Positions 1-10,900 of a stretch of DNA of 46,309 nucleotides are shown one piece after another. The DNA comes from Rubrivivax sp. (GTDB taxonomy: Bacteria; Pseudomonadota; Gammaproteobacteria; Burkholderiales; Burkholderiaceae). The stretch spans positions 1 through 46,309 of the forward strand of contig JAEUOZ010000044.1 of assembly GCA_016790225.1 (NCBI GenBank), written 5' to 3'. Position 1 is the stretch's first letter, and the number at the start of each line of letters is the position of its first letter. The notes below the pieces were generated by a model. It was not told the DNA's origin. It ran no database searches and saw only the letters and a list, made by a program, of their open reading frames with translations. The translations under genes were made by a program, and so were the position numbers.

Positions 1-2009
<2,009 letters not shown>

Positions 2010-2309
2010 GCTTGTCCTTGACGAGGGGAGGCTTGGCGGCCCGCGACGGAGATCAGATCCGCCATGGCGCACGCCGCCCAAGCGCACGGGGCGCCGGGGC
2101 CGGAACTGCACACAGTCTGGGCGGGCAAGGCATGGGAGGAACCGGTCGAATATCTAACGGAACACCACATGTTTGGCGAACCCCGGGGGCCCTGCCGCCA
2201 GCCGCCGCAGCGGAACATCGGGTGGCCCTGCGGATGGAATCGACCCGTTTCGGGTGGCCTGGCGTCCTGCCGGTGCTGCTGCCACGCTTGCCGCTGCAAC
2301 AAACCGCGG

Positions 2310-2315
2310 ATTATA
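2310..2315 (-). promoter_or_regulatory. Predicted -10 box (TATAAT) for rpoD
   Basis: A perfect TATAAT lies on the minus strand in the 343-bp gap between dnaG and rpoD, about 300 nt upstream of the rpoD start. No convincing -35 hexamer is seen at 16-18 bp. The remainder of the gap (2010-2352) holds no gene that I recognise. A short minus-strand frame at 2006-2302 lies inside the predicted leader and looks spurious. Confidence 0.45.
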
Positions 2316-2352
2316 CCTTTTGGCGCGCGTTGGGGCGGCCGCCGCGGGCCCT

Positions 2353-4098
2353 TCAGCCGGAGCGGCCGAGGGTGCGCTCGACCTCGCGCCGAGCTCGGGC
2401 CTGACGGGTCTGCTGCAGCGCGAGCGGCAGTTCTTCGCTGGTGGCGGGGACCGCGGCCTCATCGACCAGGCGCCGGGCGGCGTCTGCGAACGTCAGCTCG
2501 CCCAGCGCTTCGCGCAGCTCGGGCCACTCGCGGTGCCCGTGCTCGGTGAGCTCGCGGTCCAGCCAGGCGAAGAGCTCGGCATGCCAGCCTTCCAGTGCGC
2601 GCAGCAGTTCCTGATCCTGCGGGCCGATCGCCAGCCATTGGCGAGAGTCCAGCAGCAGGATGTGCGCCACGTTGTCCTGCGGCAGGCGGATGCTTTGTCG
2701 GACCAGACGCGCGGCAGGCGCGCGGCGCGCCGTTGCGTCACCTGGGGGGCGACGGTCGGGCGCGGTGCGGCTGCCGCCGCCCGTGCGCCACAGGCGATGC
2801 AGCTGATCCAGCTCCAGCCGGGCGGCCAGCGCCAGTTCGCCCAGGATCTGTGTGCGCAACGCCCCTTCCGGCAGGGCTGACCACAGCGGGCGAGCCTGAG
2901 CCAGGAAGCGCGCCCGGCCTTCGGCCGTCGCGAGATCCACGCCCTCGGCTGCCACGTCGGCCAGGTGCCGCGACAAGGGGCGAGCTCCCGCGATCTCGGC
3001 CTCGAAGGCTGCCGCACCCCGTTCACGCACGTAGCTGTCCGGATCGTGTTCCGGCGGCAGAAACAGAAAGCGGAAGCTGCGCAGATCGCTGACGTGCGGC
3101 AGCGCGGCCTCCAGCGCGCGCGTGGCCGCGCGGCGACCGGCCGCATCGCCATCGAAGCTGAAGACCACGTGGTCGGTGAAGCGCAGCAGCTTCTGGACGT
3201 GATCCGGCGTGCAGGCCGTGCCCAGCGTGGCCACGGCCTGGCCGAAGCCCGCCTGCGCCAGTGCAACGACGTCCATGTAGCCTTCGACGACCAGGGCATG
3301 CCCGCGCTCGCGGATGGCGCTGCGGCCTTCGTACAGGCCGTAGAGTTCGCGGCCCTTGACGAAGACCGGCGTCTCCGGCGAGTTCAGGTATTTCGGCTCG
3401 CCGGCATCGATCACGCGTCCGCCAAAACCGATGAGTTCGCCCTTGGTGGAGCGTATGGGAAACATGATGCGGTCGCGAAAGCGGTCGTAACGCTTCTGAT
3501 CCGCGCCATCCTCGCCATGCGTGATCACGAGGCCGGCCTCGCCCAGCACCGGATCGGCATAGTCGGGAAACACCCCGGCCAGGCTGCGCCAGCCGTCTGG
3601 CGCATAACCCAGGCCGAAATCGCGCGCCACTTCGCCTGAGAGGCCCCGGCGCTTGAGGTAGTCCACGGCGCGCGGGGTCGCCTTCAGGCTCAGCCGGTAA
3701 TGCTCGGCGGCACGCTCCAGCACCTCATGGATGCCGCGACGGCGCGTCTGTGCGGCATCGGCCTTGGCCTGTTCTGCGGGATCGAGCGTGGCCTCCGGCA
3801 ATTTCAGGCCGACCTGCTGGCCCAGTTCGCGCACCGCGTCGACAAAGCCCAGCCCGCTGTGTTCCATGACAAAGCGGATCGCGTCGCCATGCGCGCCGCA
3901 GCCGAAGCAGTGATAGAACTGCTTGGCCGGGCTGACGGTAAAACTGGGCGACTTCTCGCCGTGAAAGGGGCACAGCCCCAACAGGTTGGCGCCGCCCTTC
4001 TTCAGGCTGACGTGGCGTCCGACGACATCGACGATGTCAGCCCGGGCCAGGACGTCCTGGATGAAGCTGTCGGGAATCTGGACGCGCGGGGAGTTCAC
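2353..4098 (-). CDS. dnaG: DNA primase DnaG
   Basis: It makes the RNA primers for lagging-strand and initiation synthesis together with the replicative helicase DnaB. The 581 residues match the usual length. The N-terminal zinc ribbon is intact (Cys43, His46, Cys64, Cys67). The central TOPRIM core shows VVEGYMDVVAL, carrying the catalytic Glu, and SFDGDAAGRRA, carrying the DxD metal ligands. The C-terminal helicase-binding domain is less conserved, as is usual. The start is a GTG at 4098 giving V/M-NSPRVQIP, which fits the family N-terminus. No Shine-Dalgarno precedes it. A TAGACT hexamer ends 6 nt before the GTG, and a perfect 26-bp palindrome lies directly upstream of that hexamer. Confidence 0.97.
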   Translation of the reverse strand: MNSPRVQIPDSFIQDVLARADIVDVVGRHVSLKKGGANLLGLCPFHGEKSPSFTVSPAKQFYHCFGCGAHGDAIRFVMEHSGLGFVDAVRELGQQVGLKLPEATLDPAEQAKADAAQTRRRGIHEVLERAAEHYRLSLKATPRAVDYLKRRGLSGEVARDFGLGYAPDGWRSLAGVFPDYADPVLGEAGLVITHGEDGADQKRYDRFRDRIMFPIRSTKGELIGFGGRVIDAGEPKYLNSPETPVFVKGRELYGLYEGRSAIRERGHALVVEGYMDVVALAQAGFGQAVATLGTACTPDHVQKLLRFTDHVVFSFDGDAAGRRAATRALEAALPHVSDLRSFRFLFLPPEHDPDSYVRERGAAAFEAEIAGARPLSRHLADVAAEGVDLATAEGRARFLAQARPLWSALPEGALRTQILGELALAARLELDQLHRLWRTGGGSRTAPDRRPPGDATARRAPAARLVRQSIRLPQDNVAHILLLDSRQWLAIGPQDQELLRALEGWHAELFAWLDRELTEHGHREWPELREALGELTFADAARRLVDEAAVPATSEELPLALQQTRQARARREVERTLGRSG

Positions 4099-4104
4099 CC
4101 GCGC

Positions 4105-4110
4105 AGTCTA
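4105..4110 (-). promoter_or_regulatory. Candidate -10 box (TAGACT) for dnaG
   Basis: The minus strand reads CGATAGACTGCGCGG followed directly by the GTG start of dnaG. The hexamer matches TATAAT at four of six positions and ends 6 nt before the start codon, so a transcript from it would have almost no leader. The hexamer lies 1 bp from the palindrome at 4112-4137. Confidence 0.35.
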
Positions 4111-4111
4111 T

Positions 4112-4137
4112 CGGCGAGGCGCTGCAGCGCCTCGCCG
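4112..4137. repeat. Perfect 26-bp palindrome between the hns-like gene and dnaG
   Basis: The half-site is CGGCGAGGCGCTG and the second half is its exact reverse complement. It lies 8 nt after the stop of the H-NS-like gene and directly upstream of the putative dnaG -10. It could fold as an RNA hairpin ending the upstream transcript, but no T-run follows on the minus strand and the loop would have to form from the central bases. Alternatively it could be an operator covering the dnaG -35 region. Confidence 0.55.
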
Positions 4138-4145
4138 CCGGCCGC

Positions 4146-4454
4146 TCAGACTGCGAAGTCGGTGAGCTTCTTGCCGCCTGCCAGGGCCGCCTTGAGCCAC
4201 TTGGGCTGCAGGCCGCGGCCGCTCCAGGTTTCGCCGGTCACGGCGTCGCGGTATTTGGGCGCCACCTTGGCGCCGGCCTTGGGGCCCCGCGTGGCGGTGG
4301 CCGCGCGCATGCTGAGATCGGCCAGGGTCAGGCCATGCTCGGCCATCAGGGCTTTCACTTGAGCCACTGCGGATGATTTTTCCTCACGCTGCGCATCGGC
4401 AATCTGCTTTTCGATGGCGGCTTTCTGGGCGAGCAATTCGGCAACGGTGGCCAT
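4146..4454 (-). CDS. H-NS family nucleoid-associated DNA-binding protein
   Basis: A small H-NS/MvaT-class xenogeneic-silencing and nucleoid protein of 102 aa. Residues 1 to about 45 form a charged oligomerisation helix (AELLAQKAAIEKQIADAQRE). The C-terminal half carries the H-NS DNA-binding signature YRDAVTGETWSGRGLQPKWL, including the GRG minor-groove loop. The ATG at 4454 (MATVAELLAQ) is preferred over one 8 codons upstream because CTGGAG lies at Shine-Dalgarno distance and the family starts there. Burkholderiales carry several paralogues, so I give no paralogue name. It is the only such gene in this window. Confidence 0.9.
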   Translation of the reverse strand: MATVAELLAQKAAIEKQIADAQREEKSSAVAQVKALMAEHGLTLADLSMRAATATRGPKAGAKVAPKYRDAVTGETWSGRGLQPKWLKAALAGGKKLTDFAV

Positions 4455-4542
4455 GTAACAGACTCCAGGGAGTTCCAAGACGGGCGCGAGTTTATGCCAA
4501 AACCCGCGACCGAAACCGGGAACACCTGAAGTTACTGTTGGC

Positions 4543-5598
4543 TTATTTGTAGCCCACGCGATCCAGCATCTGCTGCACCTTCACCTGATTCATACCGATG
4601 ACGGAGACGGGCACACTCTCGCGCTTGAAGCTGCCCAGCGTTTCAAGGGCCGGATTGCCGAGCTTGGCATCGCGTACCACGGGCCACTCGTTGTTTCCAT
4701 CGGCAAAGTAGGTTTGTGCCGAAGTGCCCGCAAGATATTCGAGAAAGCGGACCGCAGCCTCCCGGTTGGGTGCGTGCGCTGCAACGGCGCCGCCGGCGAT
4801 GTTGACATGCGTGCCGAAACTGGCCTGGTTCGGGAAGATCACCTGCACGCGGTCCATCAGCGCCTTGTCTTCCGGCTTGTTGGAGCGCATCAGCCGCGCC
4901 ACGTAGTACGTGTTGCTCAGCACGATGCCGCACTCGCCGGTGGCCAGCGCGCGCAGCTGGTCCGTATCGCCGCCCTTGGGCGGACGGGCCATGTTGGCCG
5001 CGACACCTTTGAGCCATTGCTCGGTGCGCTCGGCGCCCCAATGCTCCATCAGCGCGCCAAACAGGGAGAGGTTATAGGGATGCGCGCCCGATCGGGTGCA
5101 GACCTTGCCCTTGTTCTTTGCATCGGCCAGTTCTTCATAGGTATCGGCGTCTTCACGCTTGATGGCCAGCTTGTCGATCACGATCACCCGGGCGCGCGTG
5201 GAAAACCCGAACCAGCGCGAGCCTTCGCCATCATCCTTGCCGCGCAGCGTGGCCGGGATGCGCTGGTTCAGCACAGCGCTCCTGACAGGTTGAAACATTC
5301 CCTCGATCTCGCCGCGCCACAGGCGCGCGGCGTCCACCAGCAGAATCACGTCGGCCGGGCTGGACCGGCCTTCGCTCTTCAGCCGCGCCAGCAAGCCGGC
5401 GTCATCCGCATCGATGCGGTTGATGCGGATGCCGGTGGCCTTGGTGAAATCCGCATAGAGAGCTTCATCCGTCTGGTAATGCCGCGCGGAATACAGATTG
5501 AGGGTTTGGGTCTGGGCGATGGCGGGCTGCTGCGCCGTCAAGGTGCAGCAAACGGCGGCGAGAACCGCTGCGGAGCGGGAGAAACGAGCGAGGGTCAT
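4543..5598 (-). CDS. Periplasmic ferric-iron-binding protein (FbpA/FutA family ABC substrate-binding protein)
   Basis: A solute-binding protein expected to capture Fe(III) in the periplasm for an ABC importer. The start at 5598 gives a Sec signal peptide (MTLARFSRSAAVLAAVCC, ending ...PAIAQ) and a 351-residue precursor. The mature N-terminus LNLYSARHYQTDEALYADF is typical of the family. The adjacent tyrosines in SNTYYVARL match the dityrosine iron ligands of FbpA proteins. No permease or ATPase gene is adjacent, so this is an orphan binding protein whose transporter must lie elsewhere. A Fur-box-like 19-bp palindrome sits between the start and the upstream gene, indicating iron repression. 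The exact ligand is inferred from family membership. Confidence 0.9.
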   Translation of the reverse strand: MTLARFSRSAAVLAAVCCTLTAQQPAIAQTQTLNLYSARHYQTDEALYADFTKATGIRINRIDADDAGLLARLKSEGRSSPADVILLVDAARLWRGEIEGMFQPVRSAVLNQRIPATLRGKDDGEGSRWFGFSTRARVIVIDKLAIKREDADTYEELADAKNKGKVCTRSGAHPYNLSLFGALMEHWGAERTEQWLKGVAANMARPPKGGDTDQLRALATGECGIVLSNTYYVARLMRSNKPEDKALMDRVQVIFPNQASFGTHVNIAGGAVAAHAPNREAAVRFLEYLAGTSAQTYFADGNNEWPVVRDAKLGNPALETLGSFKRESVPVSVIGMNQVKVQQMLDRVGYK

Positions 5599-5633
5599 GA
5601 TGGTGCATGGGCCGAGTGAGGACACTGGCCGCC

Positions 5634-5639
5634 ATTATG
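5634..5639 (-). promoter_or_regulatory. Predicted -10 box (CATAAT) of the iron-binding-protein gene
   Basis: CATAAT on the minus strand lies about 35 nt upstream of the start at 5598. The Fur-like palindrome begins 7 bp upstream of it, in the spacer/-35 region where repressor binding would block polymerase. No good TTGACA-like -35 is present. Confidence 0.5.
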
Positions 5640-5646
5640 CACTGCA

Positions 5647-5665
5647 AATGCGAATGATTCGCATT
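5647..5665 (-). promoter_or_regulatory. Fur box
   Basis: AATGCGAATGATTCGCATT is a perfect 9-1-9 inverted repeat. Its core, TGCGAATgATTCGCA, matches the 7-1-7 Fur consensus TGATAATnATTATCA at all but the four symmetric C/G positions. Its location just upstream of a ferric-iron-binding protein gene and overlapping its promoter supports Fur control. Nothing else is seen in the rest of the 210-bp gap to yggX. Confidence 0.8.
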
Positions 5666-5808
5666 GCCGTAGATCAAGTTCCGTCGCGGTGGCTGCTCTG
5701 CTGCCGGCGCGGCTCCAGGAGCGTGGGCCGGCAGTCTGCCGCTCACGCGTCAGGCGCAGAGGACAGCACCGCGCCGGCGGCGCTGCGACCTCTGCGCAGA
5801 TCAGCGCC

Positions 5809-6081
5809 TCAGGCGCTGGGCGGCACGTAGCCTTGCGGCTTGTCGGCGCCTTCACCGAAGAAGAACTGCTCCATCTGCCGCGCCAAGTACTGGCGCGCGC
5901 GGGCATCGGCCAGGTTCAGCCGGTTTTCGTTGACCAGCATCGTCTGGTGCTTCTTCCACAGCTCGAAGGCCTCTTTGGAGACGCCGTCGTAGATGCGTTT
6001 GCCCAGGTCTCCCGGGTAGGGCGGGAAGGCCAGGCCTTCGGCTTCCTTCTTCAGGTGAATGCACTGAACCATGCGCGCCAT
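5809..6081 (-). CDS. yggX: Probable Fe(II)-trafficking protein YggX
   Basis: A 90-residue cytosolic protein of the YggX family, implicated in protecting Fe-S clusters and handling labile Fe(II) during oxidative stress. The sequence begins [17 protein letters not shown] with the conserved N-terminal Cys, followed by [21 protein letters not shown] and LVNENRLNL, all family signatures. The ATG at 6081 has GAGGAG at ideal spacing. It lies 18 nt after argA on the same strand, so the two are probably cotranscribed. Length is normal for the family. Confidence 0.95.
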   Translation of the reverse strand: MARMVQCIHLKKEAEGLAFPPYPGDLGKRIYDGVSKEAFELWKKHQTMLVNENRLNLADARARQYLARQMEQFFFGEGADKPQGYVPPSA

Positions 6082-6099
6082 CGTTTGCTCCTCGGGGAA

Positions 6100-7452
6100 T
6101 CAGGTCAGGGTCTTGACCAGCACCTGCGAGCGCCGGTCCCAGTTGTACTTGCGCTTGCGCGCCTCGGGCAGCCAATCCGGATCCACGGGCTGGAAGCCGC
6201 GCTTGATGAACCAGTGCATGGTGCGGGTGGTGAGCACGAAGATGCTGGCCAGGCCCATGGCCTTGGCGCGCTGTTCGATGCGCTTGAGGATGCGCTCGCC
6301 ATCGCCCTGGCCCTGCGACAGCGGCGAGACCGTCAGCGCCGCCATTTCGCCGGTGCGCGCCTCGGCATACGGGTAGAGCGCTGCGCAGCCGAAGATCACG
6401 CCGTCGTGCTCGATGATGGTGTAGTTGGCCGCATCGCGCTCGATCTCCGTGCGCTCGCGGCGCACCAGCGTGCCGTCCCGCTCGAAGGGCTCGATCAGCT
6501 GCAGGATGCCGGCCACATCGTCGCTGCTGGCCTCGCGCAGGCTTTCCAGCTTCTCGTCCACCACCATGGTGCCGATGCCGTCATGGGTGTAGACCTCCAT
6601 CAGCAGCGCGCCGTCGGTGGCAAAGGGCAGGATGTGTGAACGCTCCACGCCCTCGCGGCAGGCCTTGGTGCAGTGCTGCAGGTAGAAGGCCACGTCCGTC
6701 GGCCGTGTGGGTTTGGGGCGGCCGGCGAGCCAGCGCTCGGCGTCGGCCAGCGCCAGTTCGGTATCGATCGCGCTTTCGGGATCGGCAGGGTCCTCGCGCA
6801 CACCGGCCACTTCGGTCAGGAAGATCAGCTTGTCGGCCTGCAGCGCGATGGCAGCGGCCGTGGCCACGTCTTCCATCATCAGGTTGAAGGCCTCGCCGGT
6901 GGGCGAGAAGCCGAAGGGGCTGAGCAGCACCACGGCGCCATTGCCCACGGCACTGAGGATGGCCGCGGCATCCACCTTGCGCACCAGGCCGCTGTGGCCG
7001 AAATCGACGCCGTCGATGATGCCCACGGGGCGTGCGGTGAGGAAGTTGCCCGAGACCACGCGCACGGTGGAGTTGGCCATGGGCGTATTGGGCAGGCCCT
7101 GCGAGAACGCAGCCTCGATCTCGAAGCGCAGCTGCCCTGCGGCCTCCTGGGCGCAATCCAGCGCCAGTGCATCGGTGATGCGGATGCCGTGGCTGAAGCG
7201 CTCGGGCAGGCCCTTGGCGCGCAGCTGCTCGCTCACTTGCGGCCGGAAGCCATGGACCAGCACGATGCGGATGCCCATGGCATGCAGGATGGCCAGATCC
7301 TGCACGAAGGCGCTGAGCTTGCCGGCGGCGACGGCTTCGCCCGCCAGCCCGATGACGAAGGTCTTGCCCTTGTAGGCGTGGATATAGGGCGCCACGGCCC
7401 GGAACCAGGGCACGAAGGTGTGCGGAAAGACGAGGCTGCTCGGCAGGTTCAT
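6100..7452 (-). CDS. argA: Amino-acid N-acetyltransferase (N-acetylglutamate synthase) ArgA
   Basis: It catalyses acetyl-CoA + L-glutamate to N-acetylglutamate, the first step of arginine synthesis, in the cytosol. The protein has 450 residues. Residues about 1-290 form the amino-acid-kinase-like regulatory domain (LVHGFRPQVSEQL, LLSPFGFSPTGEAFNL), and the C-terminal about 150 residues form the GNAT catalytic domain (GEMAALTVSPLSQGQGDGE for acetyl-CoA binding, then FIKRGFQPV). The ATG at 7452 (MNLPSSLVFP) matches the family start better than an upstream in-frame codon at 7521. Feedback inhibition by arginine is expected from the kinase-like domain; no operator is visible. Confidence 0.96.
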   Translation of the reverse strand: MNLPSSLVFPHTFVPWFRAVAPYIHAYKGKTFVIGLAGEAVAAGKLSAFVQDLAILHAMGIRIVLVHGFRPQVSEQLRAKGLPERFSHGIRITDALALDCAQEAAGQLRFEIEAAFSQGLPNTPMANSTVRVVSGNFLTARPVGIIDGVDFGHSGLVRKVDAAAILSAVGNGAVVLLSPFGFSPTGEAFNLMMEDVATAAAIALQADKLIFLTEVAGVREDPADPESAIDTELALADAERWLAGRPKPTRPTDVAFYLQHCTKACREGVERSHILPFATDGALLMEVYTHDGIGTMVVDEKLESLREASSDDVAGILQLIEPFERDGTLVRRERTEIERDAANYTIIEHDGVIFGCAALYPYAEARTGEMAALTVSPLSQGQGDGERILKRIEQRAKAMGLASIFVLTTRTMHWFIKRGFQPVDPDWLPEARKRKYNWDRRSQVLVKTLT

Positions 7453-7541
7453 GTCCGCTTCATTGTGCCGCAGGGCCGATTGACACGGCCCGCCGCGGGG
7501 AGCAGCATCCCCAGCCGCCACAACACCATGAGGAGACCGCG

Positions 7542-7928
7542 ATGGATGCCGCCAAGACCCACGGGGCTTTCAGCTGGAGCGAGCTGATGACGCCCGATCC
7601 CCAGGCCGCCGTGGCCTTCTACAGCCAGCTCTTCGGCTGGGGCTCGAAGGACATGGACATGGGCACGGGCGCGTACCACGTGCAGAGTGTCGGCGAGCAG
7701 ATGGTCGCCGGCATCATGGGCATGCCCCCGAATGCGCCGCCCGGCATGCCACCCACCTGGGGCGTCTACGTGACGGTCGACAACGTCGACGACACGGTGG
7801 CCAAGTGTGCGGAGCTGGGTGGCAAGGTCTGCCTGGCGCCGATGGAGATTCCGGGTGTCGGCCGCATGGCCGTGATCCAGGATCCCCAGGGTGCGACGCT
7901 GAACATCATGACCTACAGCAACGGCTGA
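7542..7928 (+). CDS. VOC-superfamily protein (glyoxalase/bleomycin-resistance fold)
   Basis: A 128-residue two-motif VOC protein. The opening GAFSWSELMTPDPQAAVAFYSQLFGW is followed by WGVYVTVDNVDDTVAKCAEL and by MAVIQDPQGATLNI with the conserved DPxG turn. This subgroup includes many uncharacterised members, so a substrate cannot be assigned. The His/Glu metal pattern of true glyoxalase I is not clearly complete. GAGGAGA precedes the ATG at good spacing. It is divergent from argA and lies 44 nt before hrpA. Confidence 0.88.
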   Translation: MDAAKTHGAFSWSELMTPDPQAAVAFYSQLFGWGSKDMDMGTGAYHVQSVGEQMVAGIMGMPPNAPPGMPPTWGVYVTVDNVDDTVAKCAELGGKVCLAPMEIPGVGRMAVIQDPQGATLNIMTYSNG

Positions 7929-7957
7929 AGGCCGCCGCTTCGGCCCGAGGCGCGGCT

Positions 7958-7963
7958 GATAAT
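7958..7963 (+). promoter_or_regulatory. Candidate -10 box (GATAAT) for hrpA
   Basis: The sequence GGCTGATAATCCGCG lies between the VOC gene and hrpA. GATAAT matches TATAAT at five of six positions and has a TG-like extension upstream. It ends 9 nt before the GTG start of hrpA, so the transcript would be leaderless or nearly so. No -35 match is seen. Confidence 0.4.
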
Positions 7964-7972
7964 CCGCGCCCC

Positions 7973-10900
7973 GTGAACGAAGCCCGGGCCGCGCGCGACG
8001 CGCCGGCCCATCCTGTCCCGCCGATCACCTACCCCGAATCGCTGCCGGTCTCCGCCCGGCGCGAGGAGATCGCGCGTGCGATCCAGGCCCATCCCGTGGT
8101 CATCGTCTGCGGCGAAACCGGCTCGGGCAAGACCACCCAGCTGCCCAAGATCGCGCTTCAGCTCGGGCGCGGCCTGGGCGCCGGCGGCCGGGGCCTCATC
8201 GGCCATACACAGCCGCGGCGCCTGGCGGCCAGCAGCGTGGCCAAGCGCATCGCCGAGGAGCTGAATTCGCCGCTGGGCGAGGTGGTGGGCTACAAGGTGC
8301 GCTTCCAGGACCGCCTGCAGCGCGGTGCCAGCGTCAAGCTGATGACCGACGGCATCCTGCTGGCCGAGACGCAGACCGATCCGCTGCTGCGTGCCTACGA
8401 CACGCTGATCATCGACGAGGCGCACGAGCGCAGCCTGAACATCGACTTCCTGCTGGGCTACCTGCGCCAGCTGCTGCCGCGGCGGCCGGACCTCAAGCTC
8501 GTCATCACCTCGGCCACCATCGATGCCGACCGCTTTGCCCAGCACTTCAGTTCAGCCGCCGGGCCGGCGCCGGTGATCCAGGTCTCGGGTCGGCTGTACC
8601 CCGTGGAGCAGCGCTGGCGCCCGATGGGGGAGCAGAAAGACCGCGATCTGGACGACGCGATCGCCGATGCCGTGGACGAGCTCTGGCGTGGCGGCCAGGC
8701 GGGCGACATCCTGGTCTTCCTGCCGGGCGAGCGCGAGATCCGCGAGGCGGCCGATCATCTGCGCAAGCACCTGGCGAGCACCCAGCGTGGCGGGCCGCCG
8801 GCCGACATCCTGCCGCTCTTTGCGCGCCTGTCGCAGGCCGAGCAGGAGCGCGTGTTCAACCCCGGCAACGGCCGGCGCATCGTGCTGGCCACCAACGTGG
8901 CCGAAACCTCGCTGACGGTGCCTGGCATCCGGTACGTCGTCGATGCCGGGTTGGCTCGGGTCAAGCGTTACAGCTACCGCAACAAGGTCGAGCAGCTGCT
9001 GGTCGAGCCCATCAGCCAGGCTGCGGCCAACCAGCGCGCCGGGCGCTGCGGGCGCGTGGCCAACGGCGTGTGCATCCGGCTGTATGACGAGGCGGACTTC
9101 GCCGGCCGGCCGCGCTTCACCGATCCGGAGATCCTGCGCTCTTCGCTGGCCGGTGTGATCCTGCGCATGAAGTCGCTGCGCCTGGGCATGGTGGAGGACT
9201 TCCCCTTCCTGGAGCCGCCGCCGCGCAAGGCCATCGCCGATGGCTACGCACTGCTGGGCGAACTGGGTGCGGTGGACGACGACAACGAACTCACGCCGAT
9301 CGGGCGCGAGCTGTCGCGGCTGCCGCTGGACCCCCGCATCGGCCGCATGATCCTGGAGGCCCGCGAGCGCCAGGCGCTGGACGAGGTGCTGGTGATCGCC
9401 TCGGCGCTGAGCGTGCAGGATGTGCGCGACCGCCCGCTGGAGGCCCAGCAGGCTGCCGACGAAAAGCACCGCAAGTTCGACGACGAGAAGTCGGAGTTCA
9501 TGGGCTATCTCAAGCTCTGGAACTGGGTGGAAGCCGGCCGCGGACACGCCGGGACACCGGCGCCGGCCGGCCTGGCGGCACCCGCCGACGCCGCGCCGGC
9601 AGGCGCCGCCGTGCACAAGCTGTCCAACCGCCAGCAGGAGCAGCGCCTGCGCGAGAGCTTCGTCAACCCGCGCCGCGTGCGCGAGTGGCGCGACATCCAC
9701 AGCCAGCTGCACACGGTCGTGGCCGAACATGGCTGGCGGCTGAATACCGTGCCCGCGACCTACGAGCAGGTCCACCTGTCGATGCTGGCCGGCCTGCTGG
9801 GCAACATCGGCTGCAAGTCCGATGACGATGACTGGTACCTGGGCGCGCGCGGCATCAAGTTCTGGCGCCATCCGGGCGCGCACCTGAGCAAGAAGCCCGG
9901 CCGCTGGCTGGTGGCGGCCGAACTGGTGGAAACCACGCGGCTGTTCGGCCGCGGGCTGGCGCACATCGAGCCCCAATGGCTGCCGGGCATCGCCGGCCAC
10001 CTGCTGAAGAAGCAGCTGCTGGAGCCGCACTGGGAGAAGAAGGCCGCCGAGGTCGTGGCGCTGGAGCGCGCCACGCTCTACGGCATCGTGGTCTACAACA
10101 ACCGGCGCGTGAATTTCGGGCAGGTCGATCCGGTAGCGGCACGCGAGATCTTCATCCGCGAGGCGCTGGTGAATGGCGAGTGGGATACGCGCCTGCCGTT
10201 CCTGGCCGCCAACCAGAAGACCATCCGGCAGGTCGAAGAGCTGGAACACAAGTCCCGCCGCCAGGACGTGCTGGTGGACGAGGAACTGATCCACGCCTTC
10301 TACGAGCAGCAGGTGCCGCCGCAGGTGCATTCGGGCGCGACCCTGGAGCGCTGGTACCGCGAGGAGATCAAGCGCCAGCCCCGCCTGCTGCTGCTGAGCC
10401 GCGACGAGCTGATGCGCCACGAAGCCGCCGGCATCACCACGACCGCCTTCCCGAAGACCGTGCGCCTGGGCGGCATCGACTGCGCCGCCGAATACCTGCA
10501 CGAGCCCGGTGCCGCGCGCGACGGGCTGACCGTCACGGTGCCGATCTACGCGCTGAACCAGGTGAGCGAAGAGCGCTGCGACTGGCTGGTGCCCGGCATG
10601 CTGAAGGACAAGGTGCTGGCGCTGCTGAAGAGCCTGCACCAGCGCCCGCGCTCGCGCCTGGTGCCGCTGCCCGACTTCGCCGCGGCGTTCTGCGAGCTGA
10701 CGCCGTTTGCCAAGGGCGAGCTGACCGAAGCCCTGCTCAAGGCGGTGCGCGAGCGCACGCAGCTGGCCGTGCAGCGCAACGATTTCAAGCGCGAGACGCT
10801 GGCGCCGCATCTTTTCATGAACATCCGCCTGGTCGACGAGCACGGCCGCCAGCTCGCCATGGGCCGGCATCTGGCGGCGCTGAAGGCGGAGTGGGGCGGC

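Noticed and set aside
7805..7972. An upstream in-frame extension of HrpA
   Set aside because: It overlaps the VOC gene in another frame and has no family similarity; the GTG at 7973 is preferred.
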